Shown piece by piece: positions 34,826 through 43,455 of a DNA stretch of 64,000 bases (position 1 is the stretch's first letter; the number at the start of each line of letters is the position of its first letter). The stretch lies in the NCBI GenBank assembly GCA_903870685.1, contig CAIQDX010000008.1, positions 62,001 to 126,000 of the forward strand. Reading direction: 5' to 3'. A model generated the notes under the pieces. It saw only the letters and a program-made list of their open reading frames with translations. It was not told where the DNA came from and ran no database searches. The translations under genes were made by a program, and so were the position numbers. This DNA comes from an uncultured Chitinophagaceae bacterium (GTDB lineage Bacteria; Bacteroidota; Bacteroidia; Chitinophagales; Chitinophagaceae).

Positions 34826-35746
34826 TTATTCTTTCATCAATGCCATGAAACAATCTTCAATATTTGGTTCAATTAACTGAACTTCAAAATCAGTGAAATT
34901 TCCTTTTCTTGCAATCTCTTCTAATTTTTCTTTTACATTTTCTTGTGATATAAAAACTACGTGATGATATTGCCCGAAAGGATAACAACTTTCAACTTCA
35001 GTATTCTCTTTTATTGCATTCATCAATCGAAACATTTCGTTTGCTTTGACCGACCACAATGGTTTTTTAAAATCTTTTGTAATTCCTTTTGGTGTATTGA
35101 TTGATAAAATTTCTCCTTTCTGAATTAATGCAACACGATCGCACAAACTTGCTTCATCCATATATGGCGTTGAAACAAGTATGGTAATTCCCTGTAATTT
35201 TAATCGGTGCAGCATTTCCCAAAATTCTTTTCGCGAAACTGCATCAACACCTGTTGTTGGTTCATCTAAAAATAAAACTGATGGTTTATGTATCAGTGCA
35301 CAACACAATGCCAGCTTCTGTTTCATGCCACCAGATAATTGTCCGGCTTTACGTGTTTTAAAAGGTTCTATCTGCTGATAAATATCTTTTACCAGATCGT
35401 AATTCTCTTCGATTGATGTATTAAATATCGTTGCAAAAAATTCTAAATTTTCCTGAACAGACAGATCCTGATACAACGAAAATTTTCCCGGCATATATCC
35501 AACACGATTACGAATTTGTTTATAATCTTTTATCACATCAAATCCATCAATCGATGCATTGCCACTGTCTGCAAGTAATAATGTTGTAAGAATTCTGAAC
35601 AAAGAAGTTTTACCAGCACCATCAGGACCTATGATGCCAAATATTTCACCTTTCTCAACAGTAAATGAAATTTCTTTCAGCGCTTCAACAACTGTTTTTT
35701 TTACGCAATAAGTTTTTACAATATTTTCTACAACGATCGACTGCAT
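34826..35746 (-). CDS. ABC transporter ATP-binding protein
   Basis: 306 residues. Walker A is GPDGAGKTS (~residues 40-48), the signature is LSGGMKQKLALCC and Walker B is VLFLDEPTTGVD. A C-terminal ~80-residue extension follows. The Asp in place of Asn in Walker A is typical of the N-terminal half of YbhF. It is separated by three bases from the second ATPase and five from the HlyD gene. Confidence 0.92.
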   Translation of the reverse strand: MQSIVVENIVKTYCVKKTVVEALKEISFTVEKGEIFGIIGPDGAGKTSLFRILTTLLLADSGNASIDGFDVIKDYKQIRNRVGYMPGKFSLYQDLSVQENLEFFATIFNTSIEENYDLVKDIYQQIEPFKTRKAGQLSGGMKQKLALCCALIHKPSVLFLDEPTTGVDAVSRKEFWEMLHRLKLQGITILVSTPYMDEASLCDRVALIQKGEILSINTPKGITKDFKKPLWSVKANEMFRLMNAIKENTEVESCYPFGQYHHVVFISQENVKEKLEEIARKGNFTDFEVQLIEPNIEDCFMALMKE

Positions 35747-35751
35747 ATTCT

Positions 35752-36693
35752 TTATTTGAACTTTACTTCACCATACATTCCAATCTTTAATAATCCATCA
35801 TTCTTCACGTGAATCTTGATCGCATAAACAAGATTCGCTCTTTCATCTTTTGTTTGAATTGTTTTGGGAGTGAATTCTGCTTTATCAGAGATCCATGTTA
35901 TTGTGCCAACATATTCCTTGTATTTGTTTGTTCCACTATCAACCAAAACTTTTATCTGTTGATCTAATTTTATTTGCGATAACTGTGTTCCGGTAATGTA
36001 TGCCCTTAAAGTAATGACCGATAAGTCAGCAATTTTATACAATGCTTTTCCTGCTGAAGTAACTTCTCCGGCCATTGCATATTTAGTAAGTACAGTTCCA
36101 TTAATTGGATTGGTGATATTCGTTCTTCTTAATTGATCCTGGATTTGTGCAACAGAACTGCGAAGCGGTTTATCTTCACTCAATATCGAATTGTTTTGTG
36201 TGCCTGTTGTATTTTCCTGCACTTTTATTTGTTGTTCATTAACAGAAATTTGTTTTTGCAACACATCAATTTGCGAATTCAGATCATCTAATTGTTTTGT
36301 TGTTGCGGCATCTGCCTTTATTAATTTTTCTGTCCTTGTTTTTTCAAACAATACATTCTTCAATTGCGTTTTTTGAACAAGAATTTGATCTTGTAATAAT
36401 TTTATTTGCGGTTTTACATCCATTGTTTTTTGATGTAAAGCACCAATAGTAGCTTCTATTTGAGCCTTCTGTAATTGAAAGGGTACAGAGTCGATAATGC
36501 CTACCACACTATCTTTCGGAAGAATGGATCCTTCTTCAATATTTAATGAAATTAATTTCCCCGACACTTCTGATGATACAATAACTTCATCTGCTTCAAA
36601 TGTTCCTGATGCATCAGAAACTTGATTGTTTAAATTACATCCTGCAATGATTGCAGATAAAAAACTGACGTAGAATAATATCCGAATTTTCAT
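35752..36693 (-). CDS. HlyD-family membrane fusion lipoprotein
   Basis: 313 residues. A lipobox ends at Cys19 (SAIIAGCN), so it is a periplasmic lipoprotein anchored to a membrane. A lipoyl-like half (SGKLISLNIEEGSILPKDSVVGIID), a long coiled coil (~80-165) and the second half (TNITNPINGTVLTKYAMAGEVTSAG) show the HlyD/YbhG membrane fusion plan. It links the permeases to the TolC-like protein encoded just upstream. Confidence 0.92.
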   Translation of the reverse strand: MKIRILFYVSFLSAIIAGCNLNNQVSDASGTFEADEVIVSSEVSGKLISLNIEEGSILPKDSVVGIIDSVPFQLQKAQIEATIGALHQKTMDVKPQIKLLQDQILVQKTQLKNVLFEKTRTEKLIKADAATTKQLDDLNSQIDVLQKQISVNEQQIKVQENTTGTQNNSILSEDKPLRSSVAQIQDQLRRTNITNPINGTVLTKYAMAGEVTSAGKALYKIADLSVITLRAYITGTQLSQIKLDQQIKVLVDSGTNKYKEYVGTITWISDKAEFTPKTIQTKDERANLVYAIKIHVKNDGLLKIGMYGEVKFK

Positions 36694-36721
36694 GTGTATT
36701 ATTTTAAAGCTTTATTAATTA

Positions 36722-38026
36722 TTATTTTTTGATGTTTCCGGTTGTGTTCTGATAATTATATTGTGCTTGTAACAATTGAATAGTATGAAGAATAAAATTT
36801 TGTCGCACCTGATCTTCAGCAATCACTTGTGTGATGTAATCATGTGCACTAAGCACACCATTTTCTAATTGAGCAGCCGCAGCATTTTTAACGGATTCTC
36901 GCAAAGCGATTATGCTTTCATCTTTCTTTAAAAGTTCAAGATATTTTGCGAGTTCTGAGTTCTGTTGTTTTTGAGTGATACTTGTGTTAAACAGAAATGT
37001 TTCTTTTTGAACATCAATTGTTTTTCTATTAATGTCGATTAATTGTTTTTGATTTTTTAATGTATATAAACTGCCAAGATTCCAATTTAATTTTAGTCCG
37101 CCAATACTGTATAAAGAAAAATCGTTGCTTAACATATTCAATCCTGGCCTGCCATATCCACCCTGCACAAACAAATTAAATTTCGGACGGATTTGTGTTT
37201 TCAATAAATCATCTTGCAAGTCGTATGTTTTTTTCTGATAATCGTAAAACAATATTTCTGGTCTGTTGATATTGTCTGAAAGTATTGCTGCAACAGGTTT
37301 TTCGAGAATTGTATTTTCATCGAGTTGGTTATTGACAAACAAACTCAGCATGTCTAAAAATGCTTTTTTGGCAGATTTTAATTCAACTCTTGATTGTTCG
37401 GTTTGTAATAATTGTGCAGATAATTCATCAACACTGCTTCTGTATGCAGTACCATTTGCAAGCAATGCTTTTGCTTTGTCGATTCCGTTTTGAATATTTT
37501 TATTTAATAATTCATTTTGTTTTAACTGTTCATTTATCAGTAAAGCTCCAAAGAATAATTGGTTAACACGATCATACAAAGCATATAATGCAACTTCTAG
37601 ATTTTGTTGTTGAATGATTTCATTAGATTCTGCAACTTGCTTTTGATTTTTTATTACTCCACCATCATAAATAATTTGATTTAGTTCGGCATAAATTTTA
37701 TACTGGTCCTTGTTATAGCTTGGCATACTAAAACCCGGTATCGGGATACTGAAAGGAAAATTTGTTACTGCAGATTGATAAGTCGCCTGACCATTAATTG
37801 AGAAAACAGGCAAATAACCTTTAGATGCATTATCAACAGAATATTCTTTTGTTTTGCTGATAAGATCTCTTTGTTTTATCAGTGGGTAATTCTGTTTTGC
37901 TAATTGATAGGCTTCATTAATTGTGATATGTGTTTGTTGCGCAGAAATTTTTGCAATTGGTAACAAACAAAAAAGCATAAAAACCTGCAGCGAAATGTTC
38001 CTTAACCAAACAGTTAATTTTTGCAT
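36722..38026 (-). CDS. TolC-family outer-membrane efflux protein
   Basis: 434 residues from the ATG at 38026; a TTG two codons earlier is possible. A signal peptide (FMLFCLLPIAKISAQ, ending near residue 30) is followed by two OEP repeats with long helices (~35-225 and ~240-430), as in TolC trimers. It gives the outer-membrane channel for the HlyD/ABC-2 pump. The first codons of the gene contain a near-copy of the TetR operator palindrome. Confidence 0.92.
   Translation of the reverse strand: MQKLTVWLRNISLQVFMLFCLLPIAKISAQQTHITINEAYQLAKQNYPLIKQRDLISKTKEYSVDNASKGYLPVFSINGQATYQSAVTNFPFSIPIPGFSMPSYNKDQYKIYAELNQIIYDGGVIKNQKQVAESNEIIQQQNLEVALYALYDRVNQLFFGALLINEQLKQNELLNKNIQNGIDKAKALLANGTAYRSSVDELSAQLLQTEQSRVELKSAKKAFLDMLSLFVNNQLDENTILEKPVAAILSDNINRPEILFYDYQKKTYDLQDDLLKTQIRPKFNLFVQGGYGRPGLNMLSNDFSLYSIGGLKLNWNLGSLYTLKNQKQLIDINRKTIDVQKETFLFNTSITQKQQNSELAKYLELLKKDESIIALRESVKNAAAAQLENGVLSAHDYITQVIAEDQVRQNFILHTIQLLQAQYNYQNTTGNIKK
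38002..38017. promoter_or_regulatory. Second TetR operator-like palindrome, inside the tolC-like start
   Basis: TTAACCAAACAGTTAA differs at two positions from the palindrome TTAACCAAATGGTTAA at 38651-38666. It encodes residues 3-8 of the TolC-like protein and lies within 25 bases of its start codon. Confidence 0.45.
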
Positions 38027-38033
38027 AAACAAT

Positions 38034-38645
38034 TTATTTTTTTATAGACGCAATAATAAAATCGGCAATCATTGTTTTTCGTTGTTCCATCATATTTCTG
38101 AATTGTATTTCATCAATATTCATCACTAATTGGATCATCGGTTTTCCAACGAATGGGAAAACACACATCGACAACATGTTGATGATAAGATGTGCCGGGC
38201 TGATCGGTTTGATCAATCCCTTTTTAATTTCTTTCTCTATCTGCGCAGATAATTTGTGAACCGGCGGTTGATCATTTCCAAATAATTTCTGACTGAATGC
38301 ATGTGGTTGTTTATTGATCTCATTCAATACAAACAAAGGCAGGTAAGGGTTTTCTATTACAATCTCTACATAGTCATGTGTAAATTGACGTATTTTATCA
38401 AACAATGGAATATCCGAACTGAAAATGGTATTTATTTTGGGAAATAATTTCGCAGTGGCTTCCTTAAATATGACTTCGAACAATTTCTCTTTACTTTTGA
38501 AGTAATAATGCAGCAATGCCTTATTGATCTCGGCCTTATCTGCAATGTCCTGCATTCTGGCACCTGATAATCCATTTTCCACAAAAACCTTTTTTGCAGC
38601 GACAAGAATTTTTTCTTCAGTACTTAGGTCTTTTTTCTTAACCAT
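38034..38645 (-). CDS. TetR/AcrR-family regulator of the efflux operon
   Basis: 203 residues from the ATG at 38645; the upstream TTG (38669) would read through the operator and is rejected. The N-terminal helix-turn-helix is clear (ARMQDIADKAEINKALLHYYFKSKEKLFEVIF, ~residues 25-56). The C-terminal ligand-binding domain is helical. It is the first gene of the operon, seven bases before the TolC-like gene, and probably represses its own operon through the palindrome just upstream, as CecR does for ybhGFSR (analogy). Confidence 0.92.
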   Translation of the reverse strand: MVKKKDLSTEEKILVAAKKVFVENGLSGARMQDIADKAEINKALLHYYFKSKEKLFEVIFKEATAKLFPKINTIFSSDIPLFDKIRQFTHDYVEIVIENPYLPLFVLNEINKQPHAFSQKLFGNDQPPVHKLSAQIEKEIKKGLIKPISPAHLIINMLSMCVFPFVGKPMIQLVMNIDEIQFRNMMEQRKTMIADFIIASIKK

Positions 38646-38650
38646 ATAAT

Positions 38651-38666
38651 TTAACCAAATGGTTAA
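38651..38666. promoter_or_regulatory. TetR operator palindrome
   Basis: TTAACC-AAAT-GGTTAA is a perfect 6-bp inverted repeat placed five bases before the TetR gene's start codon, as expected for autoregulation. Confidence 0.65.
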
Positions 38667-38718
38667 CAAAAGTATAAATTATTTTCCCCCTACCAAATTT
38701 ATTTTGATATCAAAAAAT

Positions 38719-38750
38719 AAAAGGCAATAATAAAATATATTACTGCCTTT
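38719..38750 (-). terminator. Terminator after the DoxX-like gene
   Basis: AAAAGGCAATAATA (38719-38732) pairs with TATTACTGCCTTT ending at 38750, with one mismatch. On the minus strand it is followed by TTTATTTTTTG. It lies between the DoxX-like gene and the TetR operon. Confidence 0.75.
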
Positions 38751-38775
38751 CAAAGCTCTTTTGAATAAGGAAGAT

Positions 38776-39189
38776 TTAATCGCTCTCTTCCAAATGTAAA
38801 TGTTGGTGATGTGCTCCTGCAGCAATATGCAAAGCGAAGCATGCAATAGCTGCATCTTTAATAAAACTTATAAAAGCTAGCATCCTCATTTCCTTGTCGC
38901 CTGCATTAAGCGCATTTGGGAGATGTATGGCAAATACAAAGAAAGTAAGCAATGCTGCTAAAAGGTAACCGGCAAATTTTACCAATCTGTTAGTGATAAA
39001 TGAAATACCTACTGCAATAAATGCAGCACCTAAAAGATATGTCCAGATAATTCCTCCGGGAACTGATAATGGAATATATACTACCAGATCTTGTGGTTTA
39101 AGAAAATGGAATATCCCAAAAACGATCAGGATTACTGCCAAAGAATAAATAGCAATTCTGGATACAATGTGATATTGTTTCATAAGCAT
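38776..39189 (-). CDS. DoxX-like small membrane protein
   Basis: 137 residues (135 from the second ATG at 39183). Four membrane spans are visible: ~11-30, ~43-61, ~68-88 and ~105-125. FGIFHFLKPQDLVVYIPLSVPGG and LGAAFIAVGISFIT fit the DoxX/DoxD-like superfamily. A His-rich tail (AGAHHQHLHLEESD) could bind metal. The role is unknown. It is a single-gene unit with its own terminator. Confidence 0.7.
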   Translation of the reverse strand: MLMKQYHIVSRIAIYSLAVILIVFGIFHFLKPQDLVVYIPLSVPGGIIWTYLLGAAFIAVGISFITNRLVKFAGYLLAALLTFFVFAIHLPNALNAGDKEMRMLAFISFIKDAAIACFALHIAAGAHHQHLHLEESD

Positions 39190-39290
39190 GTTTTTAGCTA
39201 TGTAAGTTTACAAAATAGATAGCATAAAACAATGCGATTTATCAGATAGTATTTCACAATATCTGCAGGAAGTGATTTGACAGCGAAAAC

Positions 39291-41027
39291 TTATCCTGTA
39301 ATATGTCGTAACGCAGCTCTTAAGGTGAATCGAATTTTTTCGCTCAATGGAAATCTACTCAAATTTGTTTTTACAACTCCTTTAGTCATTAATGTTTTTT
39401 TACTATAATCGATTTTTACATCAATGATTACTGGAAGGTTATCTTTCAATAGATCAAAAGCCGATTTCATTTTTTCATCAATTTCAAGGTCATTATTCAT
39501 TGAAACAAAATTGGCGCCTATCGATTTTGCAAAGTCTTCAAAATTAATATCGCCGATAACGGATGCCGTTTTTCGGTTCATTGGTATTTGTTGAAACTGT
39601 GCAATTTGCCCCAATTCTCCGTCATGAAAAATAAAGATCAACATTGCTAGTTTTTGAGTAACTGCTGTCACTAATTCCATTCCTGTCATTAAAAATGCAC
39701 CATCGCCAACAATGCCAATTACATTCTTTTCTTTATTCATGAACTTAGAACCGATGGCTGCAGGCACACAAAATCCCATACAATTAAAATCGGTTGGTGT
39801 TACAAAATGTCTTCCTTTTTCAATCGGCATTAATTCGGTAGTTAAATAAGTATGTGCGCCATCATCCACAAAAATATAAGCATCATCATCAGAAAATTTT
39901 ATCAGGCTTTCGAAAAAATATCCGGGCGAAACAATATCATTTCTTTTTTCTTTTTTCCATTCGTTGTTATAATTATTTTTTTCTGTTGCGATTAAATTTT
40001 TTAATGACTCAGCATTTCGATTTGATAAAAAATTTATTTTTTTAAGTTCTTCATCAATCAATTTTAAAACTTCTGTTGCATCGCCTTCAATACAAATTGT
40101 TGCAGGATAATTTTTATTGAAAACTTCAGGGTTGATATCGATATGAATTAATTTTTCTGGAACTTTTGCTCCAAAACTTCCGGTTCCTAATTCTGAAAAT
40201 CGAACCCCAACAGCCAGCATCGCATCAATATCTTTAAACGCTGCTTGGCTTGCCGGTACTGCGTTTGCGCCGAAACCAAATCCGCTATGAAAAGGGTGCG
40301 ATGCAGGAAAAGAACTTTTGCCCTGTAATGTTGTACAAACAGGAGCGATTAATTTTTCTGAAATATTTTTTGTGAATTCAACTGCATCAACAGCGCCCCA
40401 ACCAACATAAATTCCGGGAGCTTTTGCATTGCTTAAAAGCTCGGCAGCTTGTTTTATTTTAATTAGATCAATTTTATTTTCTGTAATTAATTTTTTATAA
40501 ACCGGCATATTATTTACTTCACCTCGAAACATTTGTATTTCAACAGGCACTTCAATAAAAACAGGTCCGGGTTCACCGGAAGTTGCAATATTATAAGCTT
40601 CATAAATAGTTGAAATAATTTGTGAGTGGTGTTCGATCAAAAAATATTTTTTAGTAATTGCCGCAACCAATTTTTCCTGATTTAATTGATGCAGTTGATA
40701 AGATTTATTTGTATCTCGACGAGTTCCTCCGGAAATAATTAACAGCGGAATACCATCTAAAAATGCTTCGCCAATTCCACTCATTGCATTGGTAACACCA
40801 GCTGCTGGAACAATCACACAAGTACCAATACTTTTACTGGTACAGGAAACACCAAGTCCCATGAAAGCAGCACCGCATTCATGTGTAACCAAAATGGGTT
40901 CGATTTTTTTACTGCTGTTTAAGGAATCATAAATTTCAGTATTGTGCACACCTGGAACTCCAAAAGTATATTCAACACCAATTTGCTCAAGCGCAAATAC
41001 AACGAGTTCAGCACCTGTTTTATTCAT
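39291..41027 (-). CDS. Thiamine pyrophosphate enzyme, acetolactate synthase large-subunit-like
   Basis: 578 residues with the three-domain TPP fold. Catalytic Glu50 is in VTHECGAAFMG, the central domain covers ~190-330, and the TPP domain has GDGAFLMTGMELVTAV. The metal-ligand position that usually reads ND after GDG is FHDGELGQI here, so Asn is replaced by His; I believe related uncharacterised TPP enzymes show similar changes. No regulatory small subunit (ilvN) is adjacent, so it is probably not the biosynthetic acetolactate synthase. The FAD enzyme gene is 29 bases upstream in the same direction. Confidence 0.85.
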   Translation of the reverse strand: MNKTGAELVVFALEQIGVEYTFGVPGVHNTEIYDSLNSSKKIEPILVTHECGAAFMGLGVSCTSKSIGTCVIVPAAGVTNAMSGIGEAFLDGIPLLIISGGTRRDTNKSYQLHQLNQEKLVAAITKKYFLIEHHSQIISTIYEAYNIATSGEPGPVFIEVPVEIQMFRGEVNNMPVYKKLITENKIDLIKIKQAAELLSNAKAPGIYVGWGAVDAVEFTKNISEKLIAPVCTTLQGKSSFPASHPFHSGFGFGANAVPASQAAFKDIDAMLAVGVRFSELGTGSFGAKVPEKLIHIDINPEVFNKNYPATICIEGDATEVLKLIDEELKKINFLSNRNAESLKNLIATEKNNYNNEWKKEKRNDIVSPGYFFESLIKFSDDDAYIFVDDGAHTYLTTELMPIEKGRHFVTPTDFNCMGFCVPAAIGSKFMNKEKNVIGIVGDGAFLMTGMELVTAVTQKLAMLIFIFHDGELGQIAQFQQIPMNRKTASVIGDINFEDFAKSIGANFVSMNNDLEIDEKMKSAFDLLKDNLPVIIDVKIDYSKKTLMTKGVVKTNLSRFPLSEKIRFTLRAALRHITG

Positions 41028-41056
41028 GATTATTTTATTAAAAATGTTTGATCAAA

Positions 41057-42685
41057 TTATTTTTTGTCAATGATATGTTGCACTGCTTTTTGTGCAGTAA
41101 AAATACAAGTTGCTAAAAAAGTTCCTTCCAATGCACGTTTGCCATGTGAACCTCCACCTCCAAAACCTGCTGCTTCACCAATCGCATACAATCCTTTAAT
41201 GGTAAGGCTTTCATCGTTATTATTATTTTGTTTCAAGACTTGCGAATGTAGATTGGTTTGTATGCCGCCCAAACTTTTTCTTGATAAAATAAATTCACGA
41301 ATAGCAACAAGCGGATATGCTTTTTTATCATCAATCATTTGAAAATTACAAGTGCGAACTTTATCGCCGCGATATTGCCTAACATGTGTAATTCTTCTCA
41401 ACTGCTCATCATTATACAACTTTTTTCCTCTTCGAATATTGTTATCATAATCTCCGATGCTGTTTTTTAAATTTTCAATATTTATTTTTTTACCACCGAT
41501 TAATGCATTCATTTTTTCAGCTAATTCTTCAACACTATTTGCGATGATATAATCCGATGAATGTTCTTCCAGAGCTTTGATAAATTTTTTATTTCCAAAA
41601 AGTACGGTTAATAAAAATTGAAATAAATTTTTATTCTTTATTGCATCATTAAATTCAGAACCTGATACCGCTAATTCTTTCAAAGCAATTTTATGATTAA
41701 GCACTTGCCACGAATATTGATCATCAGAATTGCAAATTGTTGAAACTAAAAATCTCGTATCGTAAGCAGTCATTAATGGCATTGGTCCAAAACGTTTTCC
41801 TGTAGAATCTAACCACAGTGCAGATTTTGGGGGAACTAAACTTAATCCGTGATTTTCTCTTCGTGGAAATGGATGCGTAATTCCGGCAGCATAATTCCAC
41901 ATGTTTTGCAAATTAGAAATTACTGCGCCATGTTTTTCTGCTTCATCATGAATTAATCCATCAGAGAAATGATGCGAGCCGTTTAAAATATTTTGCGGTG
42001 GTTTATTCCAATCGGGATGCCAGTGTTTTCGAACTTTTTGCATGTTGCCATTAATACCACCGGTTGCAATAATTGTTGCATTTGCAAATGCTTCGAAACT
42101 GAAATTATTTTTTTCATCAATTCCCGAAACGCCAATGATCGAATTATTTTTTTCAATTAAATTTTCAACTTTATGTTCAAAAAATAATTGAAGATTTTTA
42201 TTGTTGTGATGATTTTTTAAAAGATTGATTAATGATTCCATCAAACCATGACCGGTTCCCCAAACCATGTGAAATCGCGGAACAGAATTGCCGGGTTGAA
42301 ATAATCCGCGTTCAACCCAATGCACAACAGGAAAATATTTAACGGCTTTTGAAGTAACCCATTGATAAACTTTTTCGGTTGATTCTAAATAAAGATCAGC
42401 CCATTTTCTTCCCCAATATTCATCTGGTGAAAACTCTGCAAACGAATACCAGTCTGATTTTGCCAATGCAACACTATCTTTTATGCCCGATCTTTTTTGT
42501 TGAGGAGAATTAATATAAAACATACCACCAAAGGATTCTTTTGCAAGTCCGCCAAAATTTTCTTCTTTATCTCTGTCAAAAATAATCACAGTTTTATTTG
42601 CATCCAATAGATCAATCGCAGCAGCAATACCGGCAATACCACCACCAATAATTATTACATCAGTTTTTAAAATTGTTTTCGGCAT
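41057..42685 (-). CDS. FAD-dependent dehydrogenase (FAD-binding dehydrogenase, KstD/fumarate reductase-like)
   Basis: 542 residues. The N-terminal dinucleotide fold is DVIIIGGGIAGIAAAIDLL with GGGIAG at residues 14-19. The FAD-binding C-terminus is LYAIGEAAGFGGGGSHGKRALEGTFLA, and the substrate domain spans ~250-480. It belongs to the 3-ketosteroid dehydrogenase/fumarate reductase flavoprotein superfamily; the actual substrate is unknown. It probably forms a two-gene unit with the TPP enzyme gene 29 bases downstream and is divergent from the ferric-reductase-like gene, which could supply or accept electrons. Confidence 0.85.
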   Translation of the reverse strand: MPKTILKTDVIIIGGGIAGIAAAIDLLDANKTVIIFDRDKEENFGGLAKESFGGMFYINSPQQKRSGIKDSVALAKSDWYSFAEFSPDEYWGRKWADLYLESTEKVYQWVTSKAVKYFPVVHWVERGLFQPGNSVPRFHMVWGTGHGLMESLINLLKNHHNNKNLQLFFEHKVENLIEKNNSIIGVSGIDEKNNFSFEAFANATIIATGGINGNMQKVRKHWHPDWNKPPQNILNGSHHFSDGLIHDEAEKHGAVISNLQNMWNYAAGITHPFPRRENHGLSLVPPKSALWLDSTGKRFGPMPLMTAYDTRFLVSTICNSDDQYSWQVLNHKIALKELAVSGSEFNDAIKNKNLFQFLLTVLFGNKKFIKALEEHSSDYIIANSVEELAEKMNALIGGKKINIENLKNSIGDYDNNIRRGKKLYNDEQLRRITHVRQYRGDKVRTCNFQMIDDKKAYPLVAIREFILSRKSLGGIQTNLHSQVLKQNNNNDESLTIKGLYAIGEAAGFGGGGSHGKRALEGTFLATCIFTAQKAVQHIIDKK

Positions 42686-42798
42686 GGCGATTGTTTCAGA
42701 AAAATGTAGTTCATAAATATATGAATTTGCAGAAACTTATTTTTAAAATCAGAAAGACTGATCTTAATTTGTGCGTATCAATTTTAATTTGATCAATT

Positions 42799-43380
42799 AT
42801 GGAAACCATCGAACTGTCGGGAACTTTAGGATTAATCGCAACAGTAATTCTAACATTAAATATTTTATTGGGAATGATGTTGAGCACAGCCTATAAAAAT
42901 AAAAGCTGGTGGCAAAGATTTCCAGAGAAAATAAGATCGATCAACATCAATGACCTGCATAATTATACTGCTTATGTTGCATTGCTATTTGTTCTAACTC
43001 ATATTTTTTTAATTCCTTTTGATCCTTCATCGAAATTTAAATTAATTGATATTATCTGGCCATTGTATGCACCACATCAACCAAATATTGTTTTGCTGGG
43101 AACCTTTTCTTTATTGGCTTTGATTATTGTGGTCATCACCACACAGAAATTTATTAAAAGGAAAATGAGTTTCAGAATTTGGAAAAATATTCATCTCATT
43201 TCTTATGCCACTTGTATTCTTTTTATTGTTCATGGATTATTGATGGATCCTGAATTAAAAGACCGGCCAACAGATTGGATAGATGCAGAAAAATTATTAT
43301 CAGAAATTTGTGGCATTGTTTTGATCACTGCTTTTGCAATACGTTATAAGTATCATTTATCCATCTCAAAAAATAAATAA
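42799..43380 (+). CDS. Ferric-reductase-like transmembrane heme protein
   Basis: 193 residues with five membrane spans. Histidines in LHNYTAY, VLTHIFLI, WKNIHLISY and FIVHGLL are placed in pairs across the membrane, as expected for bis-heme b ligands of the ferric reductase-like/YedZ superfamily. It lacks the FAD/NAD(P)H domains, so it needs a partner to donate electrons. It is divergent from the FAD enzyme gene, with 113 bases between starts. Confidence 0.75.
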   Translation: METIELSGTLGLIATVILTLNILLGMMLSTAYKNKSWWQRFPEKIRSININDLHNYTAYVALLFVLTHIFLIPFDPSSKFKLIDIIWPLYAPHQPNIVLLGTFSLLALIIVVITTQKFIKRKMSFRIWKNIHLISYATCILFIVHGLLMDPELKDRPTDWIDAEKLLSEICGIVLITAFAIRYKYHLSISKNK

Positions 43381-43455
43381 TCATAAAATTGTCATCTAAA
43401 TAAAATGCTTCTCATTTTTTTAAATTATCCATATATTGTTGGATAATAAAACGCC

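Noticed and set aside
31822-38645. Horizontal transfer of the efflux operon
   Set aside because: Base composition and codon use look like the surroundings, and no mobile gene or tRNA end is at its borders.
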